DNA of 64,000 bases from Polaribacter sp. BAL334 (GCF_015767435.1 NZ_JADWOV010000301.1:62001-126000); one strand, 5' to 3'; numbered from the stretch's first letter, positions 17,657 to 27,374 are shown. The notes: generated by a model from the sequence alone, not told the origin. Translations and numbers: made by a program.

Positions 17657-18640
17657 ATGAGATTCACTTACTACGCATGCTGTTTCTTTTTTTTGTCGCT
17701 TTTATCGATAAAAAGTTTTTCACAAGAAACATTGCCCATTTACCAAGATTATTTATCAGATAATGTATTTTTATTACATCCTTCTGCTGCAGGCATTGGA
17801 AATTCGAGCAAACTGCGATTTACAGCAAGACAACAATGGGCAGGAATTCCAAATGCTCCTGCACTTCAAACAGTAAGTTTTCATTCACGATTTGGTGAAT
17901 ATTCAAATGCAGGATATGGATTGGTTATGTTCAATGATAAAAACGGATTTCATTCTCAATTAGGTTTTCAAGGAACATATGCATATCATTTGCCTATGAG
18001 TGATGGCAGATTGTTCAATCAATTGTCATTTGGACTGGCATTTACATACGTACAAAATCAATCTGATCAAAGAACTTTTACGGGCGATAGAGCGATTGCG
18101 GCCATCATAGAAAGTACTAGTTATTATAACGCAGATTTCAGTGTGGCTTATCATTTAGGAGGATTTTCTTCTTATTTTACTGTAAAAAATTTGTTATTGA
18201 CAGCCAAAAATAATTTGAATATTCAAGAGCCCTTGGATTTGAGAAATTATATTTTTTCTGCTGGATATTATTTTGGTGAAGAACTTTTTGTGCAATTTGA
18301 GCCTTCCATCATGATGCAATTCAGAGAAGGCACAGAACAAAGAATTGCTGATATCAATATCAAAGCTTACAAAACTTTTTCGCAAACACAACTTTGGGCA
18401 GCACTTTCTTACAGACAAAGTTTTGATGCAGATGCCATTCAAAATGCACGTTATGTGTCACCAATTGTTGGAATCAATTATCAAAACTGGATGTTTTCTT
18501 ACACATATACCAATCAAATGAACGAAACTGTTTTGACTAATTCTGGGTTTCATCAAGTTTCTGTGGGTGTAAATTTGTGGACGAGAGAACAAAGAGCTGC
18601 AGCTTGTCCAAATATCAATTCTGCTTTTGGAGGGTTTTAA
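17657..18640 (+). CDS. PorP/SprF-family type IX secretion membrane protein
   Basis: Outer-membrane protein of 327 residues with an N-terminal signal peptide (CCFFFLSLLSIKSFSQ). The conserved opening PIYQDYLSDNVFLLHPSAAG is the hallmark of the PorP/SprF family, followed by alternating barrel strands (LRFTARQQWAGI, GYGLVMFNDKNG). In F. johnsoniae SprF is needed to bring the adhesin SprB to the surface, and paralogues usually sit beside the large secreted protein they serve. Here no large adhesin gene is adjacent, so it is an orphan. Its 3' end overlaps murI, convergent, by four bases. Confidence 0.88.
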   Translation: MRFTYYACCFFFLSLLSIKSFSQETLPIYQDYLSDNVFLLHPSAAGIGNSSKLRFTARQQWAGIPNAPALQTVSFHSRFGEYSNAGYGLVMFNDKNGFHSQLGFQGTYAYHLPMSDGRLFNQLSFGLAFTYVQNQSDQRTFTGDRAIAAIIESTSYYNADFSVAYHLGGFSSYFTVKNLLLTAKNNLNIQEPLDLRNYIFSAGYYFGEELFVQFEPSIMMQFREGTEQRIADINIKAYKTFSQTQLWAALSYRQSFDADAIQNARYVSPIVGINYQNWMFSYTYTNQMNETVLTNSGFHQVSVGVNLWTREQRAAACPNINSAFGGF

Positions 18641-19434
18641 AAATCTCTTTTTTTGATTTCCGTAAGTGCTATTTGGTTTCCAACAAGCATTTCTAAAACT
18701 TGTATAGTACTATTCGAAAATAATTGATGTTTTCCTTTTTGCATATTTACTTGCAATAAATTATTTTTTTCTAAAATAGCTTTGGTTTGTTTGGCAACTG
18801 CCAAACCAGAATCAATAATCTGCATTTTATTACCCACAATTTTTCGTATTTGAGGAATTAAATAGGGATAATGTGTACAGCCTAATACCAAACAATCCAC
18901 GTTTTGTTCCAACATTGGTTGTAAGTAAGTTGCTAACAATTTTGACATTTCTGGTGAGTTGATTTCTCCATTTTCAATCAAATCAACCAAACCTTTTCCA
19001 ATAGTTTCTATGATGGTAATTTTTTCTTTAAAAAGGCTAGACGTTGATTCAAAAAGCTCACTATTTAAAGTTCCTTTGGTGGCTAAAATTCCCACAACAT
19101 TGGTTTTTGTAGAAAGTGCAGCAGGTTTTATGGCTGGTTCAATACCAATAAATGGAATATCATACTTTTGTCGTAAAGTTTTAATAGCGTTTGTGGTTGC
19201 TGTATTGCAGGCAACCACAATAATTTTACAGTTTTGATTTAGTAAAAACTTGGTATTTTTTATAGAAAGCTCAATGATTTCGTCTTTGGATTTTTCTCCA
19301 TATGGTGCGTTTTTACTATCTGCCAAATAAATGGTGTTTTCATTGGGCAATAAGGTTACAATTTCTTTCCAGATGGAAGTTCCACCCACTCCAGAATCAA
19401 AAATACCGATAGGAAAATTTGCAGATTGCACCAT
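18637..19434 (-). CDS. murI: Glutamate racemase
   Basis: This 265-residue cytoplasmic enzyme makes D-glutamate for peptidoglycan. DSGVGG is at 13-18; the two catalytic cysteines are Cys76 in ACNTATTNA and Cys186 in LGCTHYP. Length is normal. It is the last gene of the minus-strand envelope block, separated from the second Skp gene by a hairpin that may reduce read-through. Confidence 0.96.
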   Translation of the reverse strand: MVQSANFPIGIFDSGVGGTSIWKEIVTLLPNENTIYLADSKNAPYGEKSKDEIIELSIKNTKFLLNQNCKIIVVACNTATTNAIKTLRQKYDIPFIGIEPAIKPAALSTKTNVVGILATKGTLNSELFESTSSLFKEKITIIETIGKGLVDLIENGEINSPEMSKLLATYLQPMLEQNVDCLVLGCTHYPYLIPQIRKIVGNKMQIIDSGLAVAKQTKAILEKNNLLQVNMQKGKHQLFSNSTIQVLEMLVGNQIALTEIKKRDF

Positions 19435-19445
19435 GTTGTAAAAAT

Positions 19446-19475
19446 AAAAAAACCTACTTAATAAAGTAGGTTTTT
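19446..19475 (-). terminator. Hairpin terminator between the second skp gene and murI
   Basis: AACCTACTT (19451-19459), loop AATA, AAGTAGGTT (19464-19472), flanked by A and T runs. On the minus strand it lies between the OmpH-family gene and murI, 12 bases before the murI ATG. Confidence 0.8.
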
Positions 19476-19498
19476 ATGGGTTTATAAAAAATGATTTT

Positions 19499-20005
19499 TT
19501 AGAATCCTAATTTTGCTTTTACAGCATTGAATAAATCTTCGCCTTTAGAAACTAGCAAACCTTTTCCTACTGATGAATCAAAAACATATACAATACCTTT
19601 TGCAGCAGCAACATCTTCAATCGCTTTTTGAGCTTTTTCAATGATTGGGTTTAAGCCTTCAGCTTGTTTTTTTTGCATCTCTTGATAAGCAGTTTGTCTT
19701 AATTGCTCATATCTTTGATTTTCTTGCTGTACTTCTAAAGCTCTAGATTCATTGATTTCTTTAGTTTGTGCATTTTGTTCAGCTTGGTATTTTTTTACTT
19801 TTGCTTCTAACTTTTTGCCCATTCCTTCAATTTCATCTTGATAGGTTTTTCCTAATTTTTCAATGTCCGCCTTTAATTTTGTAGTTGATGGCATTTCAGC
19901 TACTAATTTTTCAAAGTCAATATGACCGAATTTTTGTGCATTTGCAACACCACCCAATCCTAAAGTAAATACAGCAATTAATAGTAACGTTTTAAAATTT
20001 CTCAT
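19499..20005 (-). CDS. OmpH/Skp-family periplasmic chaperone
   Basis: The 168-residue protein has a signal peptide (LLLIAVFTLGLGGVANAQ) and then KFGHIDFEKLVAEMPSTTKL, the OmpH-family opening, followed by a long charged coiled coil (about residues 45-120) and a short C-terminal beta segment (GIVYVFDSSVGKGLLVSKG). Skp proteins hold unfolded outer-membrane proteins in the periplasm before BamA inserts them. It is the second of two tandem family members, 19 bases after the first, in the same block as bamA. Confidence 0.92.
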   Translation of the reverse strand: MRNFKTLLLIAVFTLGLGGVANAQKFGHIDFEKLVAEMPSTTKLKADIEKLGKTYQDEIEGMGKKLEAKVKKYQAEQNAQTKEINESRALEVQQENQRYEQLRQTAYQEMQKKQAEGLNPIIEKAQKAIEDVAAAKGIVYVFDSSVGKGLLVSKGEDLFNAVKAKLGF

Positions 20006-20024
20006 TCTTGTTTTAGTTTAATAA

Positions 20025-20852
20025 TTATTCTTGATTTTTCTTCTTTTTTTCTTCCTCCTTTTTCTTTTTTAGCGCTTCTTGTTTTTCTCTCAGAATTTTA
20101 CGTTGTTCTTCTCTTTTTTTCGCTAATGCTTCTTTTTTATCTTCTATTTCTTTCTTTTTAGCATCAACTAATGCTTTTTTCTCTTCCTCTTTTTTAACTT
20201 GTTCCTCTTTTTTTTCAGTAATTAATTCTTCTTTTTTGTCAATTAACTGCTGCTGTTTTTCAGAGATATCATTGTCTAATAAAGGATCTTTCTCATTTTT
20301 TTTATTTCGTTGCTCCTTTTTTTCCTCAGACAATCGTGTCCTGTCAATGGTTGCTAAAACGAGGTCGCTAATATCGTATTTTTTATTGGAATATAGCATT
20401 ACCAAATCACTAGATTTTTCAAAAACAAAATCATAATTTTTTCTACTTGCAATGCTTTGAATGGCATTGTAAACTTGATCTTGAATTGGTTTTACCAATT
20501 GTTTACGCATCAAAAACAAATCGCCAGTTGGACCAAAATATAACGATTCAAGTCTTCTTAATTCTTCTTGTTTTAAGGTAATTTCCTCCTCTTTCTCTTC
20601 AATTAAATCTTTTGTTAAAATTGCTTTTTCGTTTGCCAAATCGGTTTTCATAACCTCTATATGACGTGCTTGTTGGTCTAGGTTTGATTTCCATTTAGCA
20701 ACTTTTGCATCTAACGTGTTTTGTGCTTTAAGATATTCAGGAACATTTTCTAGAATATATTCCATATCTATATAAGCAATTAACTGATTTCTTTGTGACC
20801 AAAAATTGGATACACTAAATAAAAGAACGACGAATAAAAATATTTTTTTCAT
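20025..20852 (-). CDS. OmpH/Skp-family chaperone with a long Lys/Glu-rich tail
   Basis: Read from the ATG at 20850-20852 the protein has 275 residues, with signal peptide MKKIFLFVVLLFSVSNFWSQ; a longer frame upstream would bury the signal and is rejected. The Skp core (QLIAYIDMEYILENVPEY, then coiled coil and KNYDFVFEKSSDLVMLYSNK) is followed by about 100 residues that are almost entirely Lys, Glu and Gln, ending EEEKKKKNQE, predicted to be an uninterrupted coiled coil or single alpha helix. It is larger than E. coli Skp (about 161 residues). Two tandem OmpH genes after bamA also occur in Porphyromonas gingivalis. Confidence 0.9.
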   Translation of the reverse strand: MKKIFLFVVLLFSVSNFWSQRNQLIAYIDMEYILENVPEYLKAQNTLDAKVAKWKSNLDQQARHIEVMKTDLANEKAILTKDLIEEKEEEITLKQEELRRLESLYFGPTGDLFLMRKQLVKPIQDQVYNAIQSIASRKNYDFVFEKSSDLVMLYSNKKYDISDLVLATIDRTRLSEEKKEQRNKKNEKDPLLDNDISEKQQQLIDKKEELITEKKEEQVKKEEEKKALVDAKKKEIEDKKEALAKKREEQRKILREKQEALKKKKEEEKKKKNQE

Positions 20853-20917
20853 TTGTAAAATGTATTTAGAAAAAACCATGCCAAAAAAATAGATGCATTT
20901 ACAAATGTACAATTTTC

Positions 20918-23500
20918 TTAGAATTGTCTTCCAATAATAAAATGTGTTTGCCAACCAGATTTTTCTGTAAATCCAGGCAAAGGATCAAACCCGTGTGCAA
21001 AGTCGATTCCTAATAACCCGAAAGCAGGCATAAATATCCTGATTCCTAATCCAGCTGAACGTTTTAACTCAAACGGATTAAATGTCTTAAAATTGTCATA
21101 AGAATTACCAGCTTCTAAAAATCCTAATGTATAAATGGAAGCAGATGGCGCATCAGTAATTGAATAACGTAATTCTAATTGAAATTTATTATAAATAGAG
21201 CCTCCTTCAGCAGAAGAAAGTCTATTGTTTTCATATCCTCTTAAACCTATTACTTCTCTACCATCTAATTGAAAAATAGCAATTCCATCTCCACCAACAT
21301 AATATCTTTCAAAAGGAGATAATCCAACTTTAGAGTTGTAATATCCTAAATATCCCATTTCTGCATTGGTCATCAATACCAATTTATCCGTAAATGAAGT
21401 GTACCATTTTCCTTTTGCACTGATTTTATAATATTCCAACCACTTGTAATTTTCAGCGATCAAATTGTTTCTTTCTTCATCAGTTGCATCTTCTGGAATT
21501 GAATAATCTCTTCCATTTACTAGGGAATATGGGAAAGTAGCTTTTACTCCAATGCTAAATTCTGAACCATATGTTGGGAAAATTAAACTTGGTCCTGCAG
21601 AATTTCTTGATAATGTAGCACTGTAAGACAAGTTGTTTAGACTTCCATTACTTAAAATGTTTTCACCAACTCTAAAACCGTAATTATTTAAATTAAAAGC
21701 TTGATAACTGATTGTTTGCGATAATTGAAAGAAATCATCAGGCCATTTTAAACGTTTTCCAAGACCTACAGAAGCACCAACAATTCCTAAACTTTGGCTT
21801 CTGTCAACATCTCCAGTTTGAAAATTGAATTGATATTGATTCGAAGAATACACGGAAAAAGATAGTGATTGTGGTTTTCTTCCACCTAACCATGGTTCTG
21901 TGAACGAAAAACTATACGTATTAAAAGTTCTACTAGATTGCAAACGCAAAGACAAACTTTGTCCATCTCCCATTGGTAATGGTTTGTAAGCATCTTTGTT
22001 AAAAATATTTTTAATAGAAAAATTATTGAAAGACAAACCAAGCGTTCCAATGAATGAACCACCACCATAACCACCTTGCAATTCTATTTGACTACCTCCT
22101 TTTTCAACAACGGTAAAATCGATATCAGCCGTTTTGTTTTGATAATCAGGAACTACATCTGGTGACACATTTTGATCAAAGAAACCCAATTGTCCAATTT
22201 CACGAATGGAACGAATAATGGCACTTCTGCTAAATAAATCTCCTGGTTTTACACGTAATTCTCTAAAAATTACATGGTCATTGGTTTTGTCATTTCCTCT
22301 TACTGTTACTTTTCTGATACGTGCTTTTTCATCTTCACGAACTCTAATTTCAACAGTAATAGAGTCATTTTCTACTTTGGTTTCCACTGCATTTACTTGC
22401 GAGAACAAGAAACCATTATCTTGATATAAGGTCGATAAATCATCAGATGTGGGTGTTCCATCACCTTTTACACGTTCTTTTAAAACAGCACCATTATAAA
22501 CGTCTCCTTTTTCTATTTGCAATACCATTCGTAATTGCTCATCTGTAAATTCTTTGTTTCCAACAAAAACAATGTCTGCAAAACGATATTGTTTTCCTTC
22601 TTCTAAGTCAATATTTACATTGATGGTATTGTCTTTATTCCATGAGATATTTTCGCTTAAGATTCGTGCATCTCTAAAACCTAATCTGCTGTATTTGTCT
22701 AAAATTTTCTCCAAATCTTTTTGATATTCTTCTTCAATATATTTGGATGCTTTCCAAAAACGACCAATCATTCTTTCTTTGGTTTTAGACATTGCTTTGC
22801 GCAATTTTTTGTCTGATAATTTTTCGTTTCCTGTAAAGTTGATGTTCTTGATTTTTATTCTTTGACCTTGATCTATATACACATTCATATTTACAACATC
22901 CATGTCTGTTGTGTCTTTTTGAAGATCAAGTGTTACTTTAGTTTTTAAGTAACCTTTGTCAGTATATTTTTTGGTGAAGTAATTTTTGGTAGTTACTAAT
23001 AAGTTGTCAGTAACCATTGCTCCAACTTTTAATTCAGCTTCTTTAATCAATTCTTTGGCTTTCGATTTTTTAACTCCGTTGATTTTTACTTGGTTTAATT
23101 GGGGTAATTCTTGAACATCAAATTCAAGATAAATAGCCTGTCCATCAACTTTTATCAAATACACATCTACATTACTGAACTGTTTGGTTTCATACAATTT
23201 TTTGATAGCGCTTGTCAATTTATCACCAGGCAATCGTAATAATTGTCCATTTACAAGACCTGTAAAAACTCTTACAGTTTCTTCACTAAATTTTTTCAAA
23301 CCAGTAACTGAAATTCCTCCTAAAACATATTCTTTACCAATTTCATATTCAACCTTTTGATTGTTGATGATGGTATCTTTTTTAGTGATATTTAGTGTAT
23401 CATTTTTGATGACATTAATACTGTCATTTTTTATTTGTGCAGTTGCATTAAAAGTAAAAAATAGTGCAGAAAGCACTAATGACGCAGAAAATAATTTCAT
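20918..23500 (-). CDS. bamA: BamA outer-membrane protein assembly factor
   Basis: The 860-residue Omp85 protein is the core of the machine that inserts beta-barrels. After the signal peptide (MKLFSASLVLSALFFTFNATAQ) come POTRA domains (about residues 65-430; for example VKINGVKKSKAKELI and NINFTGNEKLSDKKLRKAM), then a 16-strand barrel ending HFIIGRQF with the terminal aromatic. The ATG at 23498-23500 puts the signal peptide at the N-terminus; the longer frame overlaps uppS and is rejected. It lies seven bases after uppS and before two Skp chaperones, so production of precursor carrier, insertion machine and chaperones is probably coordinated. Confidence 0.96.
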   Translation of the reverse strand: MKLFSASLVLSALFFTFNATAQIKNDSINVIKNDTLNITKKDTIINNQKVEYEIGKEYVLGGISVTGLKKFSEETVRVFTGLVNGQLLRLPGDKLTSAIKKLYETKQFSNVDVYLIKVDGQAIYLEFDVQELPQLNQVKINGVKKSKAKELIKEAELKVGAMVTDNLLVTTKNYFTKKYTDKGYLKTKVTLDLQKDTTDMDVVNMNVYIDQGQRIKIKNINFTGNEKLSDKKLRKAMSKTKERMIGRFWKASKYIEEEYQKDLEKILDKYSRLGFRDARILSENISWNKDNTINVNIDLEEGKQYRFADIVFVGNKEFTDEQLRMVLQIEKGDVYNGAVLKERVKGDGTPTSDDLSTLYQDNGFLFSQVNAVETKVENDSITVEIRVREDEKARIRKVTVRGNDKTNDHVIFRELRVKPGDLFSRSAIIRSIREIGQLGFFDQNVSPDVVPDYQNKTADIDFTVVEKGGSQIELQGGYGGGSFIGTLGLSFNNFSIKNIFNKDAYKPLPMGDGQSLSLRLQSSRTFNTYSFSFTEPWLGGRKPQSLSFSVYSSNQYQFNFQTGDVDRSQSLGIVGASVGLGKRLKWPDDFFQLSQTISYQAFNLNNYGFRVGENILSNGSLNNLSYSATLSRNSAGPSLIFPTYGSEFSIGVKATFPYSLVNGRDYSIPEDATDEERNNLIAENYKWLEYYKISAKGKWYTSFTDKLVLMTNAEMGYLGYYNSKVGLSPFERYYVGGDGIAIFQLDGREVIGLRGYENNRLSSAEGGSIYNKFQLELRYSITDAPSASIYTLGFLEAGNSYDNFKTFNPFELKRSAGLGIRIFMPAFGLLGIDFAHGFDPLPGFTEKSGWQTHFIIGRQF

Positions 23501-23507
23501 AAAAAAT

Positions 23508-24251
23508 TTATTCTGTAAGTTGTTCGCTTGTTTTTCCAAATCTTCTTTCTCTATTCTGATATTCTATGATGGCGTCATAGAAATGTTCTTGTCTAAAATC
23601 TGGCCAAAGTATATCTGTAAAATATAGTTCGGCATATGCCATTTGCCATAATAAAAAATTACTAATGCGTTGTTCGCCACTAGTTCTAATCATTAAATCA
23701 ACGTGGGGCAAATTAAATGTATATAAATGGTTATTTATAGTATTTTCATCAATATTTTCTAAATCAAGTTCTTTATTAACAACTTTTTTAGATATCGTTT
23801 TCATTGCATTAACAATTTCCTCTCTTGAACCGTAACTTAATGCAAAAGTTAGGATGATTTTAGTATTATTTCTTGTTTCAGAAATTACCTCAGCCAATAC
23901 TTTTTGTGCTTTTTTAGGTAAACTTTCAATACATCCAATAGAATTTACTTTGACACCATTTTTCATGAAATCAGGCAATTCTTTCTTTAAGGAATTGATT
24001 AATAAGTTCATTAAAGCGTCCACTTCAATTTTAGGGCGTTTCCAGTTTTCTGTAGAAAAAGCATATAAAGTGATTGCTTCAACATTTATTTCAGAGGCAG
24101 CAATAACAGATTCTCTTACTGCGGTTAAGGCATTTCTGTGACCAAAAATACGATTCATTCCTTGACCCTTTGCCCATCTTCCATTACCATCCATAATGAT
24201 GGCAACGTGTTTTGGAACTCTTTGTAAATCGATGTGTAATTTTTTATCCAT
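23508..24251 (-). CDS. uppS: Undecaprenyl diphosphate synthase
   Basis: This cis-prenyltransferase of 247 residues makes the C55 carrier for peptidoglycan and other surface glycans. IIMDGNGRWA (18-27) holds the catalytic Asp21; YAFSTENWKRP and RTSGEQRISNFLLWQMAYAE are the other conserved blocks. The ATG at 24249-24251 gives the normal length; the longer frame would overlap porG. It sits four bases after porG and seven before bamA. Confidence 0.97.
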   Translation of the reverse strand: MDKKLHIDLQRVPKHVAIIMDGNGRWAKGQGMNRIFGHRNALTAVRESVIAASEINVEAITLYAFSTENWKRPKIEVDALMNLLINSLKKELPDFMKNGVKVNSIGCIESLPKKAQKVLAEVISETRNNTKIILTFALSYGSREEIVNAMKTISKKVVNKELDLENIDENTINNHLYTFNLPHVDLMIRTSGEQRISNFLLWQMAYAELYFTDILWPDFRQEHFYDAIIEYQNRERRFGKTSEQLTE

Positions 24252-24255
24252 AAGC

Positions 24256-24933
24256 CTACAATCCTTTTGTATAACAGGCGGGTCTGCCAAAAGTGTATAA
24301 AAAAGAAACACCAGTAAACACATACCAATCACTGTTTGTTCCACCAATATTTAATCTTGGGATTGCAGGAGTAGTATAATCTAAATCGTCGTTGAAAATA
24401 TATCTAAATTTGGTTTCAAAAGCAATCGCCAAATCACCAATCAATTTTGATTTGATTCCAAAACCAAATGGAATAGCAAAAGCATTTTTTGAATCGTAAG
24501 TAAACTGATTTGGAATAGGTTCACTCACCACATAATTGTAATTAAATGCAGCTAGTTCTAAAAGAATATAAGGTGTCCACGTTTTATCATCTGATGATAA
24601 ATCATATTCATAAAAATTATATTCTAGTCCTAAAGCCAATTCGTGGATGGTATTTTTAAATTGCAAACCTCGCGAAATTTTAAAATCAGTATCTGCCTCT
24701 AAATCACTTGCTTCTATGGGCAAATAACTGTAAGTTGCTCTCAAAGCAATTCTAGGATTCCAATTGTATTTGAAAATCAAACCACCAGCAAATTTGTTGG
24801 GATAGATATAATTTGTTCTTCCAATATCGCCAATGTAATTTGAGCCCCCTAAAAAAATTCCTGCTTCATACACTTGTCCATGTAAAATGCAAGAAAAATT
24901 GATAACTATGAGTAATAATATACTGTTTTTCAT
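24256..24933 (-). CDS. porG: Type IX secretion component PorG (DUF6089 family)
   Basis: The outer-membrane barrel protein has 225 residues with a signal peptide (LLLIVINFSCILHGQ). The opening YEAGIFLGGSNYIGDIGR and strands such as IALRATYSYLPIEASD match DUF6089/PorG. In P. gingivalis PorG associates with the PorK-PorN ring of the type IX secretion system and its gene precedes uppS, bamA and two ompH genes; the identical order here is strong support. A TATATTTG -7 element lies at 24950-24957, so the operon probably starts here. Confidence 0.88.
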   Translation of the reverse strand: MKNSILLLIVINFSCILHGQVYEAGIFLGGSNYIGDIGRTNYIYPNKFAGGLIFKYNWNPRIALRATYSYLPIEASDLEADTDFKISRGLQFKNTIHELALGLEYNFYEYDLSSDDKTWTPYILLELAAFNYNYVVSEPIPNQFTYDSKNAFAIPFGFGIKSKLIGDLAIAFETKFRYIFNDDLDYTTPAIPRLNIGGTNSDWYVFTGVSFLYTFGRPACYTKGL

Positions 24934-24949
24934 TCTAAAAAATAGCGTG

Positions 24950-24957
24950 CAAATATA
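24950..24957 (-). promoter_or_regulatory. -7 element of the porG-uppS-bamA-skp operon
   Basis: TATATTTG on the minus strand, an exact TAnnTTTG match, 16 bases before the porG ATG. No clear -33 TTTG at the normal distance. Confidence 0.5.
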
Positions 24958-25039
24958 GGAATTTCTAGTTGCTTTATAAAGTTAATAATGAGTCTTTTTT
25001 GGATAACAGCTATTTTTGGTTTTTATTGTAAGTTGATTC

Positions 25040-25939
25040 TTACAAATTTATCTCATTTCTAGTGTCTTCACCCCACAATAATTTGGTGCGTAAAGTTTGT
25101 AAAAATGATTGATTATTTGGAACAATTGTTTTGATAGTAAATGGTGCTTTTTCAATGAAAACTTCGGTATTTTTTGGAACGCTTGTAATTCTTGAATCTA
25201 ATGAAATCAAGAAGTCTTTTTCTCTGGAATTTGTGCTCAATTGTATTGTTTTTTCATCGGAAATTACCATGGGTCTTGCATTCAAATTGTGAGGTGCAAT
25301 TGGCGTAATTACTAAGTTTTTTGAATCAGGAGAAAGGACAGGTCCATTGCAACTTAATGAATATCCTGTAGAACCTGTGGGTGTTGCAATAATCAAACCA
25401 TCAGCCCAATAATTGGTTAAATATTCAAAGTTGATACTGGTTTTTATACCAATCATTGAAGTGGTGTTTTTACGTGCAATGGTTACTTCATTTAGGGCGA
25501 AATTTAGTTCTGAAAACGCTTCAATTTCTGGAGTAGTTTTAACAGATAATAACGTTCGCTCTTGAATAGTATATGCTCCTTTAAAAATAAGATCAATATT
25601 TTCTTGAATGGCATCTTTATGAATGGTCGCCAAAAAGCCCAACCTTCCTGCATTGATTCCTATAATGGGAATATTTAAATTTCTGATGAATGTAACAGCT
25701 CTTAAAATAGTGCCATCTCCACCCAAGGTAAACATGACTTCAAAAGTGCTGTTTAAATCCCCAAAACCCGAAAAAGTATCATATTCTTTTTCTAAGGAAG
25801 TCTCTCTTCTTAAAGTTTCGTAGAATTTTTTTTCAATAAAGCAAACACACCCTTTTTCTTCAAGAATGTCCAATAAAACATGGATTTCCTTTTCAGCAGA
25901 AATGGAATAAGATTGACCATAAATAGCAACTTTTCTCAT
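25040..25939 (-). CDS. nadK: NAD kinase
   Basis: The 299-residue enzyme phosphorylates NAD+ to NADP+. GGDGT (73-77) holds the catalytic Asp75; NAGRLGFLA and TPTGSTGYSLSCNGP are the conserved NAD-binding stretches. The ATG shares one base with the stop of the upstream CBS gene (TAATG), implying translational coupling. Confidence 0.97.
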   Translation of the reverse strand: MRKVAIYGQSYSISAEKEIHVLLDILEEKGCVCFIEKKFYETLRRETSLEKEYDTFSGFGDLNSTFEVMFTLGGDGTILRAVTFIRNLNIPIIGINAGRLGFLATIHKDAIQENIDLIFKGAYTIQERTLLSVKTTPEIEAFSELNFALNEVTIARKNTTSMIGIKTSINFEYLTNYWADGLIIATPTGSTGYSLSCNGPVLSPDSKNLVITPIAPHNLNARPMVISDEKTIQLSTNSREKDFLISLDSRITSVPKNTEVFIEKAPFTIKTIVPNNQSFLQTLRTKLLWGEDTRNEINL

Positions 25940-26598
25940 TACATTTCTAGGTATTTTTGAAGATATTCTGATCTATTTTTTAAATCTTCTAAATAGATAT
26001 CGTTTTCATGAGTTGACACAATTTCGTAGTTGTATCTTCTGAAAGTTTGCATGATTTCGTTGATGTCATTTGAAACTAATTTTAATGTAATTTCAACAAA
26101 ATCTTCCTTTTTTTCTGAAATGTAAGCACCCAATAATTTTCCGTTATTTGCTTCCACAATTTGTGCAATGGTGCTCATTGAAAAATCATTTTCTAGTTTT
26201 TTTACGATCAACGTTTCACTTTCTTCAATCATGAATGGACTTGTAGAAAATACATCTAAAACATCGCGCAAATCATAATAACCAACATAATTTTTTTGTT
26301 CATCCAACACTGGAATAATATTGGTATCATTATCTGCAAAAATCTTTAGCAACTCTAATACTGTTGCCTTTTCATCTGCAAAAAACGAACTCAACAAATG
26401 TGTATATGACATCAATTCTCCTTTTTCATGTTCAATAATTTGAATATCGTCTTCTGCAAAAGAGCCTACTAATTTGTTTTCATCAATCACAGGAAAATGT
26501 GTTAAAGGAAAATTTTTAAATAGTTTTTTTGCGCTTTGAATGGTGCTTTTCAAGCGTAAAGGATTGATTTCGGTAAGTATATAATCGTTGATGTTCAT
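25939..26598 (-). CDS. CBS-domain protein with ACT-like C-terminus
   Basis: The protein has 219 residues. Two tandem CBS repeats cover about residues 5-60 and 72-130 (for example [40 protein letters not shown]). The last 70 residues ([20 protein letters not shown]) resemble an ACT-like regulatory fold. CBS pairs usually bind adenine nucleotides; the overlap with nadK suggests, as inference, a role in sensing adenylate or NAD status for the kinase. It is divergent from pdxJ across 61 bases. Confidence 0.85.
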   Translation of the reverse strand: MNINDYILTEINPLRLKSTIQSAKKLFKNFPLTHFPVIDENKLVGSFAEDDIQIIEHEKGELMSYTHLLSSFFADEKATVLELLKIFADNDTNIIPVLDEQKNYVGYYDLRDVLDVFSTSPFMIEESETLIVKKLENDFSMSTIAQIVEANNGKLLGAYISEKKEDFVEITLKLVSNDINEIMQTFRRYNYEIVSTHENDIYLEDLKNRSEYLQKYLEM

Positions 26599-26633
26599 TT
26601 TGCACGAAGATAGGATAAAATGTTTGAATGATT

Positions 26634-26641
26634 TATCTTTG
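26634..26641 (+). promoter_or_regulatory. -7 element of pdxJ
   Basis: TATCTTTG, an exact TAnnTTTG match, 18 bases before the pdxJ ATG at 26660. It lies inside the longer open frame starting at 26588, supporting the later start. Confidence 0.55.
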
Positions 26642-26659
26642 CAAACTAATTTTTACTCA

Positions 26660-27373
26660 ATGACAAAGTTAAGTGTAAATATCAATAAAATTGCAACATT
26701 ACGTAATTCTAGAGGTGGAAATGTACCAAATTTACTAAAAGTGGCACAAGATATGGAGCGTTTTGGTGCACAAGGAATTACCATTCATCCAAGACCAGAT
26801 GAACGTCATATTCGTTATCAAGATGCAAGAGATTTGAAAAACATCGTAACAAATGAGTATAATATTGAAGGAAATCCTGTAAAATCATTTATGGATTTGG
26901 TATTGTCAATCAAACCAACACAAGTTACGTTAGTTCCTGATGCTGAGGATGCTATCACGTCAAATGCAGGTTGGGATACCATAACACAACAATCATTTTT
27001 GAAAGAAGTGATTCAGGAATTTCAACAAAATGGCATCAGAACTTCTATTTTTATTGATACAGATTTGCATTTGATGGAAGCTGCTGCAAAAACAGGAACT
27101 GACAGAATTGAATTATACACAGAGCATTTTGCGAGTGAATTTGCAAAAGGGAATAAAAGTGTCATAAAATCCTATACTGATGCTGCTATTTTAGCTCATA
27201 ATTTGGGTTTAGGAATCAATGCTGGACATGATTTGAGTTTGGATAACATTCAATTTTTCAAAGAAAATATCCCAAATTTAGCAGAAGTTTCAATTGGACA
27301 CGCATTGATTTGCGAAAGTTTGTATCTAGGATTTGAAAATGTGGTCAATATGTATTTGCACAAACTTCAATAA
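26660..27373 (+). CDS. pdxJ: Pyridoxine 5'-phosphate synthase
   Basis: This 237-residue TIM-barrel enzyme condenses 1-deoxyxylulose 5-phosphate with 3-amino-2-oxopropyl phosphate. The opening [20 protein letters not shown], then [33 protein letters not shown] and [11 protein letters not shown] are diagnostic. The start is the ATG at 26660, downstream of a -7 element; a longer frame is rejected. It leads a plus-strand run of at least five closely spaced genes. Confidence 0.96.
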   Translation: MTKLSVNINKIATLRNSRGGNVPNLLKVAQDMERFGAQGITIHPRPDERHIRYQDARDLKNIVTNEYNIEGNPVKSFMDLVLSIKPTQVTLVPDAEDAITSNAGWDTITQQSFLKEVIQEFQQNGIRTSIFIDTDLHLMEAAAKTGTDRIELYTEHFASEFAKGNKSVIKSYTDAAILAHNLGLGINAGHDLSLDNIQFFKENIPNLAEVSIGHALICESLYLGFENVVNMYLHKLQ

Positions 27374-27374
27374 C

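Noticed and set aside
23501..23539. Longer bamA start at 23539, overlapping uppS.
   Set aside because: It would bury the signal peptide; the ATG at 23498-23500 begins a clean one.
24252..24347. Longer uppS start at 24347.
   Set aside because: It would overlap porG by about 90 bases and add a segment that no UppS has.
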